Both the position numbers and the translations under genes were made by a program. 64,000 nt of DNA, taken from the NCBI GenBank assembly GCA_019058295.1, contig JAHPZI010000008.1:1-64000 (forward strand), written 5' to 3'. Origin of the DNA: Promethearchaeota archaeon. Its GTDB lineage: Archaea > Asgardarchaeota > Lokiarchaeia > Sigyniarchaeales > SOKP01. Of this stretch, positions 17,950-26,800 are shown piece by piece (positions within the stretch are counted from its first letter, which is position 1; every line of letters begins with the position of its first letter). The notes beneath the pieces were generated by a model that saw only the letters and a program-made list of their open reading frames with translations, ran no database searches and was not told the origin of the DNA.

Positions 17950-18001
17950 ATTTTAAAATAAGATTAAACATATCAATTTTTTAATAGGAGGCAGTCCTTT
18001 T

Positions 18002-18037
18002 GTCAATCTTTCACTAACATTTTTTGAAAGATATCAT
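18002..18037 (-). other. SECIS-like stem-loop or terminator between convergent genes
   Basis: On the minus strand ATCTTTCA (18025-18032) and TGAAAGAT (18006-18013) form an 8-bp stem with an A-rich 11-base loop. Below it AUGA (18034-18037) faces UGAC (18002-18005), giving tandem G.A pairs as in the eukaryotic-type SECIS core reported for Lokiarchaeota. A lower helix is weak. It sits at the end of the extended frame of the beta-grasp-like gene. It could instead be a bidirectional terminator. Confidence 0.3.
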
Positions 18038-18153
18038 TCATATTTTTTTGTATTTTTAAAATAATGGGCAAAATATTCATTGTCTTTTCCAAATTTCTTT
18101 CGTAAAATTGTTTTAAATTTTCCAATATCGATTCTTTTTCTCACTTGTTCTCA

Positions 18154-18510
18154 TCAACATCCTGGGTCTGGCTGTAAATCAATAATGCTATCTGGATATA
18201 AGCTAAATTCAATACTATCTCGGATAGGCATAAACTTTCTCATGAGGCCATTCTCATCCGGACCATATGCCATCATACCTACATCATCGTATATCATATT
18301 TTGTTCTGGATTCCAGAATAGATGTAAATAATTATGAATGTAGCCATCGAATATGGGAAATATTGAATCTTCGGGATTTTCCATATCTTGCTTATCAACC
18401 ATCGCTAAAGCATCCACAATATTCGCATCATCATTAATATGGACAATAAATTTCTTATTTTTGGTCAACCCACTCAAATTTATGCTAATAGTGAATGTTA
18501 TTTTTTTTAT
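18154..18510 (-). CDS. Beta-grasp (ubiquitin/ThiS-like) protein of the arsenic operon, candidate selenoprotein
   Basis: Last gene of acr3-arsM-X. The frame begins KKITFTISINLSG..KNKKFIVHI, two strands of a beta-grasp hairpin, then an acidic helix NIVDALAMVDKQ, strands and a conserved-looking Asp/Pro/Gly-rich end PDPGC; about 118 residues. The frame has TTG at 18475-18477, which would cut off the first strand. GGAGG (18521-18525) lies 8 bases before an in-frame ATA at 18508-18510, which I use as start; the nearby ATG is out of frame. Two UGA codons follow PGC and the frame then stays open for 38 helical codons (to 18034). Function unknown; arsenic context suggests thiol or metalloid chemistry. 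Confidence 0.6.
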   Translation of the reverse strand: MKKITFTISINLSGLTKNKKFIVHINDDANIVDALAMVDKQDMENPEDSIFPIFDGYIHNYLHLFWNPEQNMIYDDVGMMAYGPDENGLMRKFMPIRDSIEFSLYPDSIIDLQPDPGC

Positions 18511-18525
18511 TTTTCATACCCTCCT
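18511..18525 (-). promoter_or_regulatory. Ribosome-binding site before an ATA codon
   Basis: GGAGG at 18521-18525, then GTATGAAA, then ATA (18508-18510) in frame with the beta-grasp protein. The ATG inside the spacer is only 2 bases from GGAGG and in another frame (stops after 10 codons). Confidence 0.4.
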
Positions 18526-18548
18526 TTTTACTATAATTGGAATTTTTT

Positions 18549-19670
18549 TTATATTAGTCCTTTTTCCTTTAAAAGTTTAGGTAATTCTCGTTTTAAAGCA
18601 ACTGAAGTCGTGAATTTCTTTTCTCCATCAATGATAACACAATTACCTCGCAAATTTAAGTTTCTTGCTTCTTCTGAATTTAATGATTTTGTCTCGTATT
18701 CAATGAATTTGATGTAAGGTGTAAGCACAGCGAATATTCTATCCATAAAATTTGACCATTCACAGGCACATGCATTTAAAGGAACATAAATATCTACTAG
18801 CAATTTATCATTTTCTTTACTCTTAATATACTTCGCAACCTTTTTAGTCGCCTCAATTTTCACGCTAACAACAGAATTTGCTAAATCTTTTAATTTTTCA
18901 ACTGGAATATCCATTTGTTTGATAGTTTCCATAACCCTAGGGTTAATAGTTAATACATCTATTGGAAAACTGGTTTGGTCTAATATTCTAATATCCTCAA
19001 ATCCTGCGTTTTTCATTGAGTTTATATAATCCTCTTTTAAAATAGCCCCAGAAACACATCCGATATAAGCTTCGATTGAATTTATTACAAATTCAGGAAG
19101 TTTTTTCAATAATACGATATCAGAAATCATGAGCCGACCTCCCGGTTTAAGCACCCTGTATGCCTCCTCAAAAACTCTTTCCTTACTAGGTACAAGATTG
19201 ATAACACAATTGGAAATAATTAAATCAATAGCTGTATCAGCAACAGGTAAGTTTTCTAATTCTCCTAACCTAAATTCTACATTTTCAAAATTACTATCTT
19301 CTGCGTTTTTTCTTGCAGCTGCGATCATCTCGGGGGTCATATCAACCCCAATAACTCTTCCCGTCTGTCCAACCCTTTGGGCAGCAAGGAACGCATCAAA
19401 ACCAGCTCCAGATCCTAAGTCCAAAACAGTTTCCCCTTCTTTTATTGAAGCTAGGGCAACAGGATTTCCACAGCCAAGACCGAGATTCGCTCCTTCTGGT
19501 ACTGAATTAATTTCCTGTTCTGTATAACCTATATTTTTACTAATATCTTTTATTACTTCGGATTCAGAGCTTCCGCAACAAGAGTTCACTGGTCCACAGC
19601 ATGAAGTACCTGATTGAACTATTTTCGCGTACCCATTTCTTACAATCTTTTTTATATCATCATCTTTCAT
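18549..19670 (-). CDS. arsM: Arsenite methyltransferase ArsM with C-terminal thioredoxin-like domain
   Basis: Methylates As(III) using SAM. Residues about 20-40 are Cys-rich (SGTSCCGPVNSCCG). The SAM domain follows (LDLGSGAGFDAFLAA motif I), with both arsenic-binding cysteines of ArsM in place: SNCVINL and YIGCVSGA. After about residue 270 comes a thioredoxin-fold-like module with C301-A-C303 near its active-site end and GNCVIIDG as the following strand. 373 residues. The start codon overlaps the acr3 stop (19670), so translation is coupled. Product volatilised or exported; substrate As(III) thiol complexes. Confidence 0.92.
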   Translation of the reverse strand: MKDDDIKKIVRNGYAKIVQSGTSCCGPVNSCCGSSESEVIKDISKNIGYTEQEINSVPEGANLGLGCGNPVALASIKEGETVLDLGSGAGFDAFLAAQRVGQTGRVIGVDMTPEMIAAARKNAEDSNFENVEFRLGELENLPVADTAIDLIISNCVINLVPSKERVFEEAYRVLKPGGRLMISDIVLLKKLPEFVINSIEAYIGCVSGAILKEDYINSMKNAGFEDIRILDQTSFPIDVLTINPRVMETIKQMDIPVEKLKDLANSVVSVKIEATKKVAKYIKSKENDKLLVDIYVPLNACACEWSNFMDRIFAVLTPYIKFIEYETKSLNSEEARNLNLRGNCVIIDGEKKFTTSVALKRELPKLLKEKGLI

Positions 19671-20734
19671 TATTTTTCACTCTTCCAAAAACCTTTTTTA
19701 TTTAAATATCTTCCTATATAGACCAATGAAAGCATGATAGGAACCTCCCAGAAAAGCCCCATAGTTGTCCCTAGCGCAGCAATCGAACCAACACCATACA
19801 TTGCAACAGCAACAGCAATAGCAATTTCAAAATGGCTTGATGACCCTATTATAACAGTTATAATTGCGCTTCGATAATTTAATTTTGTTAATTTAGTGAT
19901 AATCATATTAATACTGACAACAATCGCAAATCCTAAAAGAAGCGGGATGCTAACAAGTAATAACAGGTCAGGACGCTGAATAAGAATTTGTCCATTTAAA
20001 GAAAACAAGACCACTAATGTCATTAAAAGCGCTCCGATAGCTATTTTTGAAATTATTGGTCTATATCTATTTTCAAACCAATCCTTTCCTCTAGAATTAA
20101 TTAAAACCTTCTTGCTTACAATCCCAAGTAATAATGGAGCTCCAATAAAAATAAATAAAGAAATCAAAAGAAGAATTGGATCTAAAGGAATGTTTTTCTT
20201 TAATGTTATATTTGCAATAAAAACTAGAAGTGCAACCACAGGAATATATAGGAAAATAATTGTTAATGTATTTACGCTTGTTGTTATTACATTTTGTTCT
20301 TGATTACCTTTTGCCATCCAACCCCATACAAGCACCATAGCAGTACATGGTGAACTAGAAAGCAGAATAATCGCAAAAATTAACTGTGCATCTTTTAAAA
20401 ATAAAAGAGCCATTGTTACACCTATTATTGGAGCTATTATCCAATTAGAAACTAAAGTTAATATTATTGGTTTGGGATTTTTCCCCAGTTTTTTTATTTC
20501 TGCTATTTGCAGATTTAACATCGCTGGATACATCATTAAAAAAAGACAAATTCCAATAGGTATTGAAATCCCTCTAACTTGCCATGAATTTATTGCTTCA
20601 CTTATCCCTGGAATAACTACGGAAAGAAAGATTCCGAGAGCCATACATATTATAATCCAAATTGGAAGATATTTCTCAAAAAAACCAATTTTCCTTCCAA
20701 TATCTTGACTTATTGTATTTTTTACTTCACTCAT
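19670..20734 (-). CDS. acr3: Arsenite efflux permease ACR3
   Basis: Ten-helix membrane exporter of As(III) (bile/arsenite/riboflavin transporter fold). Recognised by IPIGICLFLMMYPAMLNL, the conserved Cys segment ILLSSSPCTAMVLVWG (helix 4 thiolate) and IGSSSHFEIAIAVAVAMYG with the conserved Glu. 354 residues is standard. First gene of the arsenic operon, divergent from arsR across a 211-bp region with two copies of an operator-like repeat. Confidence 0.95.
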   Translation of the reverse strand: MSEVKNTISQDIGRKIGFFEKYLPIWIIICMALGIFLSVVIPGISEAINSWQVRGISIPIGICLFLMMYPAMLNLQIAEIKKLGKNPKPIILTLVSNWIIAPIIGVTMALLFLKDAQLIFAIILLSSSPCTAMVLVWGWMAKGNQEQNVITTSVNTLTIIFLYIPVVALLVFIANITLKKNIPLDPILLLISLFIFIGAPLLLGIVSKKVLINSRGKDWFENRYRPIISKIAIGALLMTLVVLFSLNGQILIQRPDLLLLVSIPLLLGFAIVVSINMIITKLTKLNYRSAIITVIIGSSSHFEIAIAVAVAMYGVGSIAALGTTMGLFWEVPIMLSLVYIGRYLNKKGFWKSEK

Positions 20735-20802
20735 TCAAATGACCCTATAGAAAATATTATTAAATTATTATTACTCAATTCAAGATATTAATATTATTTA
20801 CC

Positions 20803-20823
20803 AAATTTATACTTATCGATTTA
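20803..20823. promoter_or_regulatory. ArsR operator candidate, copy 1
   Basis: AAATTTATACTTATCGATTTA. The same 21-bp sequence with one change recurs 38 bp away. The centre TTATCGATTTA is partly palindromic, as ArsR/SmtB sites are. Nearer to acr3. Confidence 0.6.
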
Positions 20824-20840
20824 GTTTAATAAAATCCAAT

Positions 20841-20861
20841 AAATTTATATTTATCGATTTA
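20841..20861. promoter_or_regulatory. ArsR operator candidate, copy 2
   Basis: AAATTTATATTTATCGATTTA, 20/21 identical to copy 1 and directly before the likely TATA box of arsR (ATTTATATA, about 20866-20874). Position fits autoregulation. Confidence 0.6.
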
Positions 20862-20945
20862 TATCATTTATATAGAGAATGAAAAATTTTTAATTTATTT
20901 TTGGTGATAATAATTAACCTCGAGCGTCAAGAAGAAATCAAAAAA

Positions 20946-21326
20946 ATGTTATGCAGTTGCAAGGATTATTGTACTGATTATTTTCAAAGATTACAAAATA
21001 AAGGTTCTGAACTCAAAATAAAAGAAGAATTTAAGAACTTAGAGATTTTTTTCAATGCATTAGCTTCTAAGGAACGGCTTATAATTATAGAATCCTTAAA
21101 AGATCAAAATCGTTGTGTTTGTGAATTGGAGGCTATTTTAGATAAGTCTCAATCGACTATTTCTCATCATTTAAGGAAGCTTGAACGAGCGGGATTAATT
21201 TATTCATTTAAGAAAGGTAATTATACCTATTATGGGCTCATAAAAGAGAGATTAGAGGAATATATTGAAATGTTTAATATCGAAATAAACATAATTTTTA
21301 ATCAAACGAATTTTATTCTCCGTTAA
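20946..21326 (+). CDS. arsR: ArsR-family arsenic-responsive repressor
   Basis: Winged-helix repressor that leaves DNA when As(III) binds. Canonical metal site in the recognition helix: RCVCELE (CxC). HTH SQSTISHHLRKLERAGLI and wing KKGNYTYYGL are clear. Extra Cys at the N-terminus (CSCKDYC). Start uncertain: ATG 20946 gives 126 residues. The frame opens upstream through TTG 20901, where GGTGAT (20903-20908) precedes in-frame ATA/ATT codons at 1-4 bases. Divergent from acr3, with the two operator repeats in between. Confidence 0.92.
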   Translation: MLCSCKDYCTDYFQRLQNKGSELKIKEEFKNLEIFFNALASKERLIIIESLKDQNRCVCELEAILDKSQSTISHHLRKLERAGLIYSFKKGNYTYYGLIKERLEEYIEMFNIEINIIFNQTNFILR

Positions 21327-21453
21327 AATATATTATTTTTTTTTATTTAACTCATTTTTAATTTATTACCCTTATCTTTAATTAATTAAAGATACATTTT
21401 ATTTTAAAATAAATTTGAACTTGAAGTTTCGATAATTATTGAGGTTTTTAAAC

Positions 21454-21780
21454 ATGTTAATTAAAACAATTCTTTTTATATTCCAGAGCGATGAGGGTAC
21501 AAGTGAAATTGATCCATTTAATTTTGCGAAAAGTTTTGGAAATACATTACTAATAATTTTCTTGATACTAATTATTTGGTATGTTATAGCTATTTTTTTA
21601 GCGATATGGGTATATAAAGATGCTCAAAAAAGAATCCATAACGAAAATGTTTGGGTTTTAATTGTTCTTATCTCAGGCATTATTGGGTTTCTAATCTATA
21701 TTCTGCATAGAGATGAGGAAATTATTCATGAAGAAGAATTAGACGCAGAAGAGATAAAAGATGTAGACAATATTCTATAA
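21454..21780 (+). CDS. Two-helix membrane protein, paralogue of the gene at 62215-62556
   Basis: 108 residues from ATG 21454 (GAGG 9 bases upstream; the in-frame TTG at 21439 overlaps the ribosome site). An extracellular or lumenal N-terminus, hydrophobic helix GNTLLIIFLILIIWYV, a YKDAQKR loop, a second helix and an acidic tail (EEELDAEEIKD). The layout resembles phospholipase-D-nuclease N-terminal-like or PspC-like two-helix proteins but I assign no function. A second copy with the same GNTLL..W..YKD pattern sits at 62215-62556. Confidence 0.65.
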   Translation: MLIKTILFIFQSDEGTSEIDPFNFAKSFGNTLLIIFLILIIWYVIAIFLAIWVYKDAQKRIHNENVWVLIVLISGIIGFLIYILHRDEEIIHEEELDAEEIKDVDNIL

Positions 21781-21805
21781 TGAGATAAAAACAACAATAA
21801 ATAAG

Positions 21806-22240
21806 CTAAATATTATAAGTTAATAAATTACATCTTTTCTCAGCTTTTAATCGTCTTAAAGCATCTTCTAATATATTAATAATACGTTCCTTATAGCCAA
21901 TTTGATTAGGATACTCATAGGAAAACGTGCGCCAGTATGGTCTTTTATGACCAACTTTAAATTTTACTCCTTTCATAGATGTCATGTAAGAATTCGCATT
22001 TAATTTAGTAGCAATTTGGTCCGCAATGATATACCAATGAAATTGTGTTTTGACACTCGCGCCGGTATTCATAGGCGCGTTGTGCGCTCTTGTCTTAATA
22101 GCATTAAACTTTATTTGCCATCTATCGGGTGCTTTTTTAACTTCATACCATTTACTATTAGAATAATTCCAATAATGAGAGGCACCTATTTTCATACCAG
22201 TATATACTTGACCATTATGCTTTTTAAGTGTATTATACAT
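21806..22240 (-). CDS. Hypothetical basic protein, aromatic-rich
   Basis: 144 residues, rich in Trp/Tyr/His/Lys (SHYWNYSNSKWYEVKKAPDRW; GHKRPYWRTFSYEYP). Compact alpha/beta pattern, no membrane segment, predicted basic. The clustered invariant-looking residues suggest a defined fold, possibly nucleic-acid binding, but I recognise no family. Single gene with its own start; convergent with the two-helix membrane protein upstream. Confidence 0.6.
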   Translation of the reverse strand: MYNTLKKHNGQVYTGMKIGASHYWNYSNSKWYEVKKAPDRWQIKFNAIKTRAHNAPMNTGASVKTQFHWYIIADQIATKLNANSYMTSMKGVKFKVGHKRPYWRTFSYEYPNQIGYKERIINILEDALRRLKAEKRCNLLTYNI

Positions 22241-22570
22241 TTCTTAATTCACCATTTCACAATTTAAATTTCTAATTTTCAAGCTAGATCTTTTTTAATT
22301 CTATTGTTAGTGAAAAAGAGAATATTATATAAATATACTAAAAGACACAAGATTTTTCGTCAATTAAATCAGAATTTTAAAAATTCTAAGCACCTATTAA
22401 GTATAAAAAATTTGAATAACAATTTGTAAAATACGGATATTTATATTTAACGGATTTTGTCGGAATATATTTTTCGTTCAATATACAATGTTAAAAGCTC
22501 TTGCAAATATTAATATATAGCTTTCGTCATGTAATTAATAGTTAAAAACGAAATTTACAATTAATAATAG
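22241..22570. other. 330-bp intergenic region upstream of the SMC operon
   Basis: AT-rich. Three near-copies of CGGA(A/T)(A/T)T lie at about 22435-22475 (ACGGATATTT, ACGGATTTTG, TCGGAATATA) about 100-135 bp before the AAA+ gene. No coding frame or RNA structure recognised. Confidence 0.4.
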
Positions 22571-23821
22571 ATGAGTATGCCAGAAATAAATAAGGATCTC
22601 GAATTTTCAATGTATTTTAAGAAAGTAGCACCCAAAGATATTGATATCAATAAAGAAGATATATTTTATCGTGATAAATATAATGAGATAATTAATTACA
22701 TAAAAGTAATATTAACTGGTTCAGAGAATTTAGAATTCACTAATTATTTAAAACCTAAAGGAACTCTGCTAATTAACGTTCAACCCGGAACTGATATTAT
22801 AGATTTTTTAAAGCTAATCTCAAGTAACTATTATTTAGATTTCATAGAATTAATTAATACTGATGTTATAACTCAAGATGATAATTTTAAAAATTTTGTT
22901 AGCATCTTAGAAAACATAGAAAAACATGATGTTATTGAAGCAAATGATAAAGAGTTTAATAAAAATGATGTGAAAAAACAGTTAATTTTAATTAATCAGC
23001 CTTATAATTACGATGTTAATGGATCATTAAAATCTCAAAGCCTTATGCAGAGATTTATTAACCATTTTAAAAATAATACAAATAAAATAAATTTCATTGA
23101 AAAAGATTTCATTTTAATATGGCTTAATTATGATTACAAGGAAATTTCTAGATTTTCAAGTGATATTTTTGATATGTTTGATTTATTCATTAAAATTCCA
23201 GTATTGAATAGATTTGAACGTGAGACCGTTCTCAGGAATTTTTTAGAAAAAAATACGAAAATAGTTTTTGATATTAATGCCGTTATTAATTCCACAGAAA
23301 ATTGGGAAGTTAAGGATATAAATCAATTGTTAAAAATTGCGATTTTTAAGCATCATTTAAATTCTGATTTAAATCCCGTAAGCAATGAGATAACAGATAC
23401 TATAGTAGACCTTATTGAAACAGGAGAATTTATCCCATCAACAGTTATTAATAATAGAGTAACGATGATAAAAGATAAGACTAAAGATATGGTTCAAGAT
23501 ACGACCGTCCAGAGTACTGAAGTTAAAGAAAAAGATGTTAAGAATTTATTGGATAAAGATGCGATTATTAATGGAATACGTGAAATGGGTGTTTCAGAAT
23601 TTATGCTCAACCAATTATATGAAAATGCGGCTTCAAAGAATTATAATGAGTTACTGATTATTATTGATAAATTACAGAAGAATGAAGTTCTTGAGGATAA
23701 TGAGAGAAAAATTTTAGCCAGATATCCTTTCATTTTAAACGATTCTCCTAATATTGCAAATCTAAATTTGGAGAAAGCTAAGAAAAGGGTAGATCTTTTG
23801 AAGAAAGCATTTGGAAAATAA
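22571..23821 (+). CDS. Catalytically dead AAA+ protein of the SMC operon
   Basis: 416 residues. Residues about 30-300 follow the AAA+ order but every catalytic position is changed: Walker A region LLINVQPGTDIIDFL aligns with LLLYGPPGTGKTLLA, with I76 and I77 replacing K and T; Walker B LILINQ (138-143) replaces the hhhhDE pair with N142-Q143. Sensor-1-like N186 (WLNYDY) and DLFIKIPVLNRFERETVL (lid entry) remain. The rest is a linker and a helical C-terminal domain. First gene of the operon, 24 bp before the SMC gene. I infer a structural or ATP-independent regulator of the SMC complex. Confidence 0.62.
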   Translation: MSMPEINKDLEFSMYFKKVAPKDIDINKEDIFYRDKYNEIINYIKVILTGSENLEFTNYLKPKGTLLINVQPGTDIIDFLKLISSNYYLDFIELINTDVITQDDNFKNFVSILENIEKHDVIEANDKEFNKNDVKKQLILINQPYNYDVNGSLKSQSLMQRFINHFKNNTNKINFIEKDFILIWLNYDYKEISRFSSDIFDMFDLFIKIPVLNRFERETVLRNFLEKNTKIVFDINAVINSTENWEVKDINQLLKIAIFKHHLNSDLNPVSNEITDTIVDLIETGEFIPSTVINNRVTMIKDKTKDMVQDTTVQSTEVKEKDVKNLLDKDAIINGIREMGVSEFMLNQLYENAASKNYNELLIIIDKLQKNEVLEDNERKILARYPFILNDSPNIANLNLEKAKKRVDLLKKAFGK

Positions 23822-23845
23822 TTATAAGTTTTTTAAACATAAAAC

Positions 23846-26800
23846 ATGATTAGTAAAGGCCAAATTAAGGAAAATTTCATTGATGGAGTATATATAAGAA
23901 AGGTTATTTTAGAAAATTTCTTATCGTTTCAAAGGGATGAGGTAGATTTTGAAAAGGGAAAATTTTGTTTAATAATCGGTCCTAATTGGTCGGGAAAAAC
24001 TTCCATTTACCAAGCGATTAAATTTGGTTTAGGAAGCAATGAAAGAGATGAGCGCTATTCAAGATGGTCGGACTTTATTAGACATGGCCAAAATCATGCA
24101 ATGGTTGAGATTCATATTCAAAACCAAGATGAGCTAATCCAAGTTAGAAGAACTGTGATAAGAGGACAATCACCATACTTTTCAATCAAGAGAAGTGATG
24201 ATGCCGATTTTAAGCGGATACATGTTCAAGAACTTCAAGAATTAATTAAAGAGTTTAATTACAATCCTGATAATCATTTTGCATTCGTTAGCCAGGGAAA
24301 AATTGATTTAATTAAAAATTTAAAACCAACTGAATTATGTACTTTTCTTGAGGAAGGCATTGGTCTTAAAGGATTAAGAGAAGAGATCTTACAACAGAAA
24401 AAAAATGTTCTAAGCATGAACAAGGAATTACAGTCCATTTCTAACAAGAGGAATGTTCTGAATATAAGCTTGGAACTATTGAAACCTAAGCTTGAACGCT
24501 TGGAACAGAAAAAAGAATTAATCGAAATCAAAAATGGTTATGAAGATGAACTTTTATGGGCCAATAGATACAAATTACAAGATGAAATAAAAACTCTAAA
24601 AAGAAATATCCTAAAAATTCAAGTAGATATTGATGAAATTAAGAAATCTAAGGCAAATATTGAAAAGTCTATTAAAATCGTGGAGGAAAAAATATTAAAA
24701 ATAGATGAGAATGTTAATAATCTTTCAGTTCAGATTGGAGAGAAAAAATTTAGGAAAAAACAATTAATCGATAAAATTCAGAATTGGCAGAATGAGAAAG
24801 TAAGAAAAAAACAGGAACTTGATATATTATCAGATAAAATCTCCAAATTAGAAAAAGTCTTGAATAATTACAAGAGCCAAAAAACAAGTATCGATAATGA
24901 GATTAAGATTATTAATCAAGAAAAAACCAACATAGAAACTAAGATCGATAACCTCATAAAAGAGCAGAACACGCTAACACAAAAAATAAAGCGTAATGAA
25001 GAATTCTTGGCAAAATACAATCAATTGATTTCTGAGAAAAAGGAAAAGAAAACTTTAATTCAACAAAATAATGATAAAATAAAAAGCCTAAATAATGAGA
25101 TCAGCCAATTGTTTCAGAGTTTTAAGGATATTGAGCATAAATTGGAAAAACATAAATGGTTTTTAGAAAATCCAACGAAAAACCTTTTATCTAAACTTGA
25201 TCAAGAATTAAAGGAAGCTACGAATGAGCTTTTTACGCTCGAAAAAAATATTCAAGACCTCGAAAGAGAAAAATATAAAAATATAAATAGACTAAAACCT
25301 CTGCAAGCTTCTCTTAGGGAGCGGCGTATAATTCTCCCGTCTCAAATTACGATTCTAAAAGAAGAAATAAGAAAACGAGAGCTTAATGTAAAGGGTCCAA
25401 TTATTGAATATCTAAAATATGACGATAAGTTATCCTATGCGATAGAATCTGTCCTGGGGGAAAAGTTATTATATAGCTTTATTGCGGATAATTGGGATAC
25501 ATTAGAGTTATTAAAAAGACTCAAAAACAAATATAAAGCATATTGTAATATTTATGTTCCTAAAGATCAAAAAATCTCACCTTTATCTTCAATATCTGGT
25601 TCTGGTGTAATAGGTTATTTAGCTGAGTTAATTAAAGTCATTGGTAATGATTTAGATATTAAAAAAGTATTATATTCAAAAATAAAAAACTGTTTAGTGG
25701 TTAAGGATTATCGTTCTGGAAAAGAAATATATCAAAAATACAATTTTAAAGGAAAATGTGTAACATTAAAAGGAGAGCAGATAATTTCTTATAAGTATGT
25801 CTATGAAACTCCATTTTTAAAGAATTTGAAAGGTTTATTAAGTGCGGGGACACAAGAAGAACAAGCAAGTAAATTAGAGTCTGAAATAAGCGCGTTAAAT
25901 GAACAAATATTAGAATTAAGGGTTCAAGCTTCAAAATTGGATGAAAAACAGCGAGATTTATATGGGAAAAAAGAAACTTTCAACGATTTATTATATAGCT
26001 TTAATCAAAGACAACGATTAACTGCAAAAAAGAACAATTTATATGACCAACGTTCAAAATTAGCTGATGAAAATAATTCGATTCAGGAAGAAATCAAGAC
26101 ATTAAACACCTCAATAAAAAAGTTAGAATCTCAAAAAGATCCCGAATTTTTTAAATGGAATAAGAGAATAAAGAAAATTCCCGAAGAATTAAATAATCTT
26201 AATGATGAAAAGAAAAAATGGAATACATCATTAATAGAAAAGCAGGAAATTCTTAGCGAAGTCGCTTCACGATTGAAAACACACAGAGATTCCTTGAATG
26301 AAATTAAAAAGGATTTTAAGACAAAACAAGATAATTTCCAGAAGGCAGATAATGAAGCATTTGAAGTATATCGAGAATTAGAAGTTATCGATGATGAACT
26401 TAATTCTATTGATGAGCAGACAGTAAATCTGAAGGAAGAAAAAAGCAAAGTTCTAGAAGAGAAAAGAGCTTTAGATAAAACTAACCTTCAAATAAGTCTT
26501 AATTTAGAACAAGAAAATACACAATTAAATTATTCTAAACAAGAATTAGAAAGTAAAGAAGAAGATTTAGAACGAATTAATACTAAAATCGGACCATTAA
26601 TCTCTAAAGAAGAAATTAAGATTCGCCCAATAGAAGAAATTAAAAATGATATTTTACTAATCGATAAAAAATTGATGAAATATTTAGATGTGGACGATTC
26701 TATCTTAGTTGAAAAGGATCAGATATTAGAGGGTTTAAAGGAAATCTCATTAAATCAAAAAGAATTAGAAAAGGATATTAAAGCGGCTTTAAATACAGAA

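Noticed and set aside
18002..18037. Simple intrinsic terminator as the only role of the hairpin
   Set aside because: Not fully excluded. The stem has no long T-run on either side, and the G.A pairs at its base are not needed for a terminator, so the SECIS-like reading is kept as a hypothesis.
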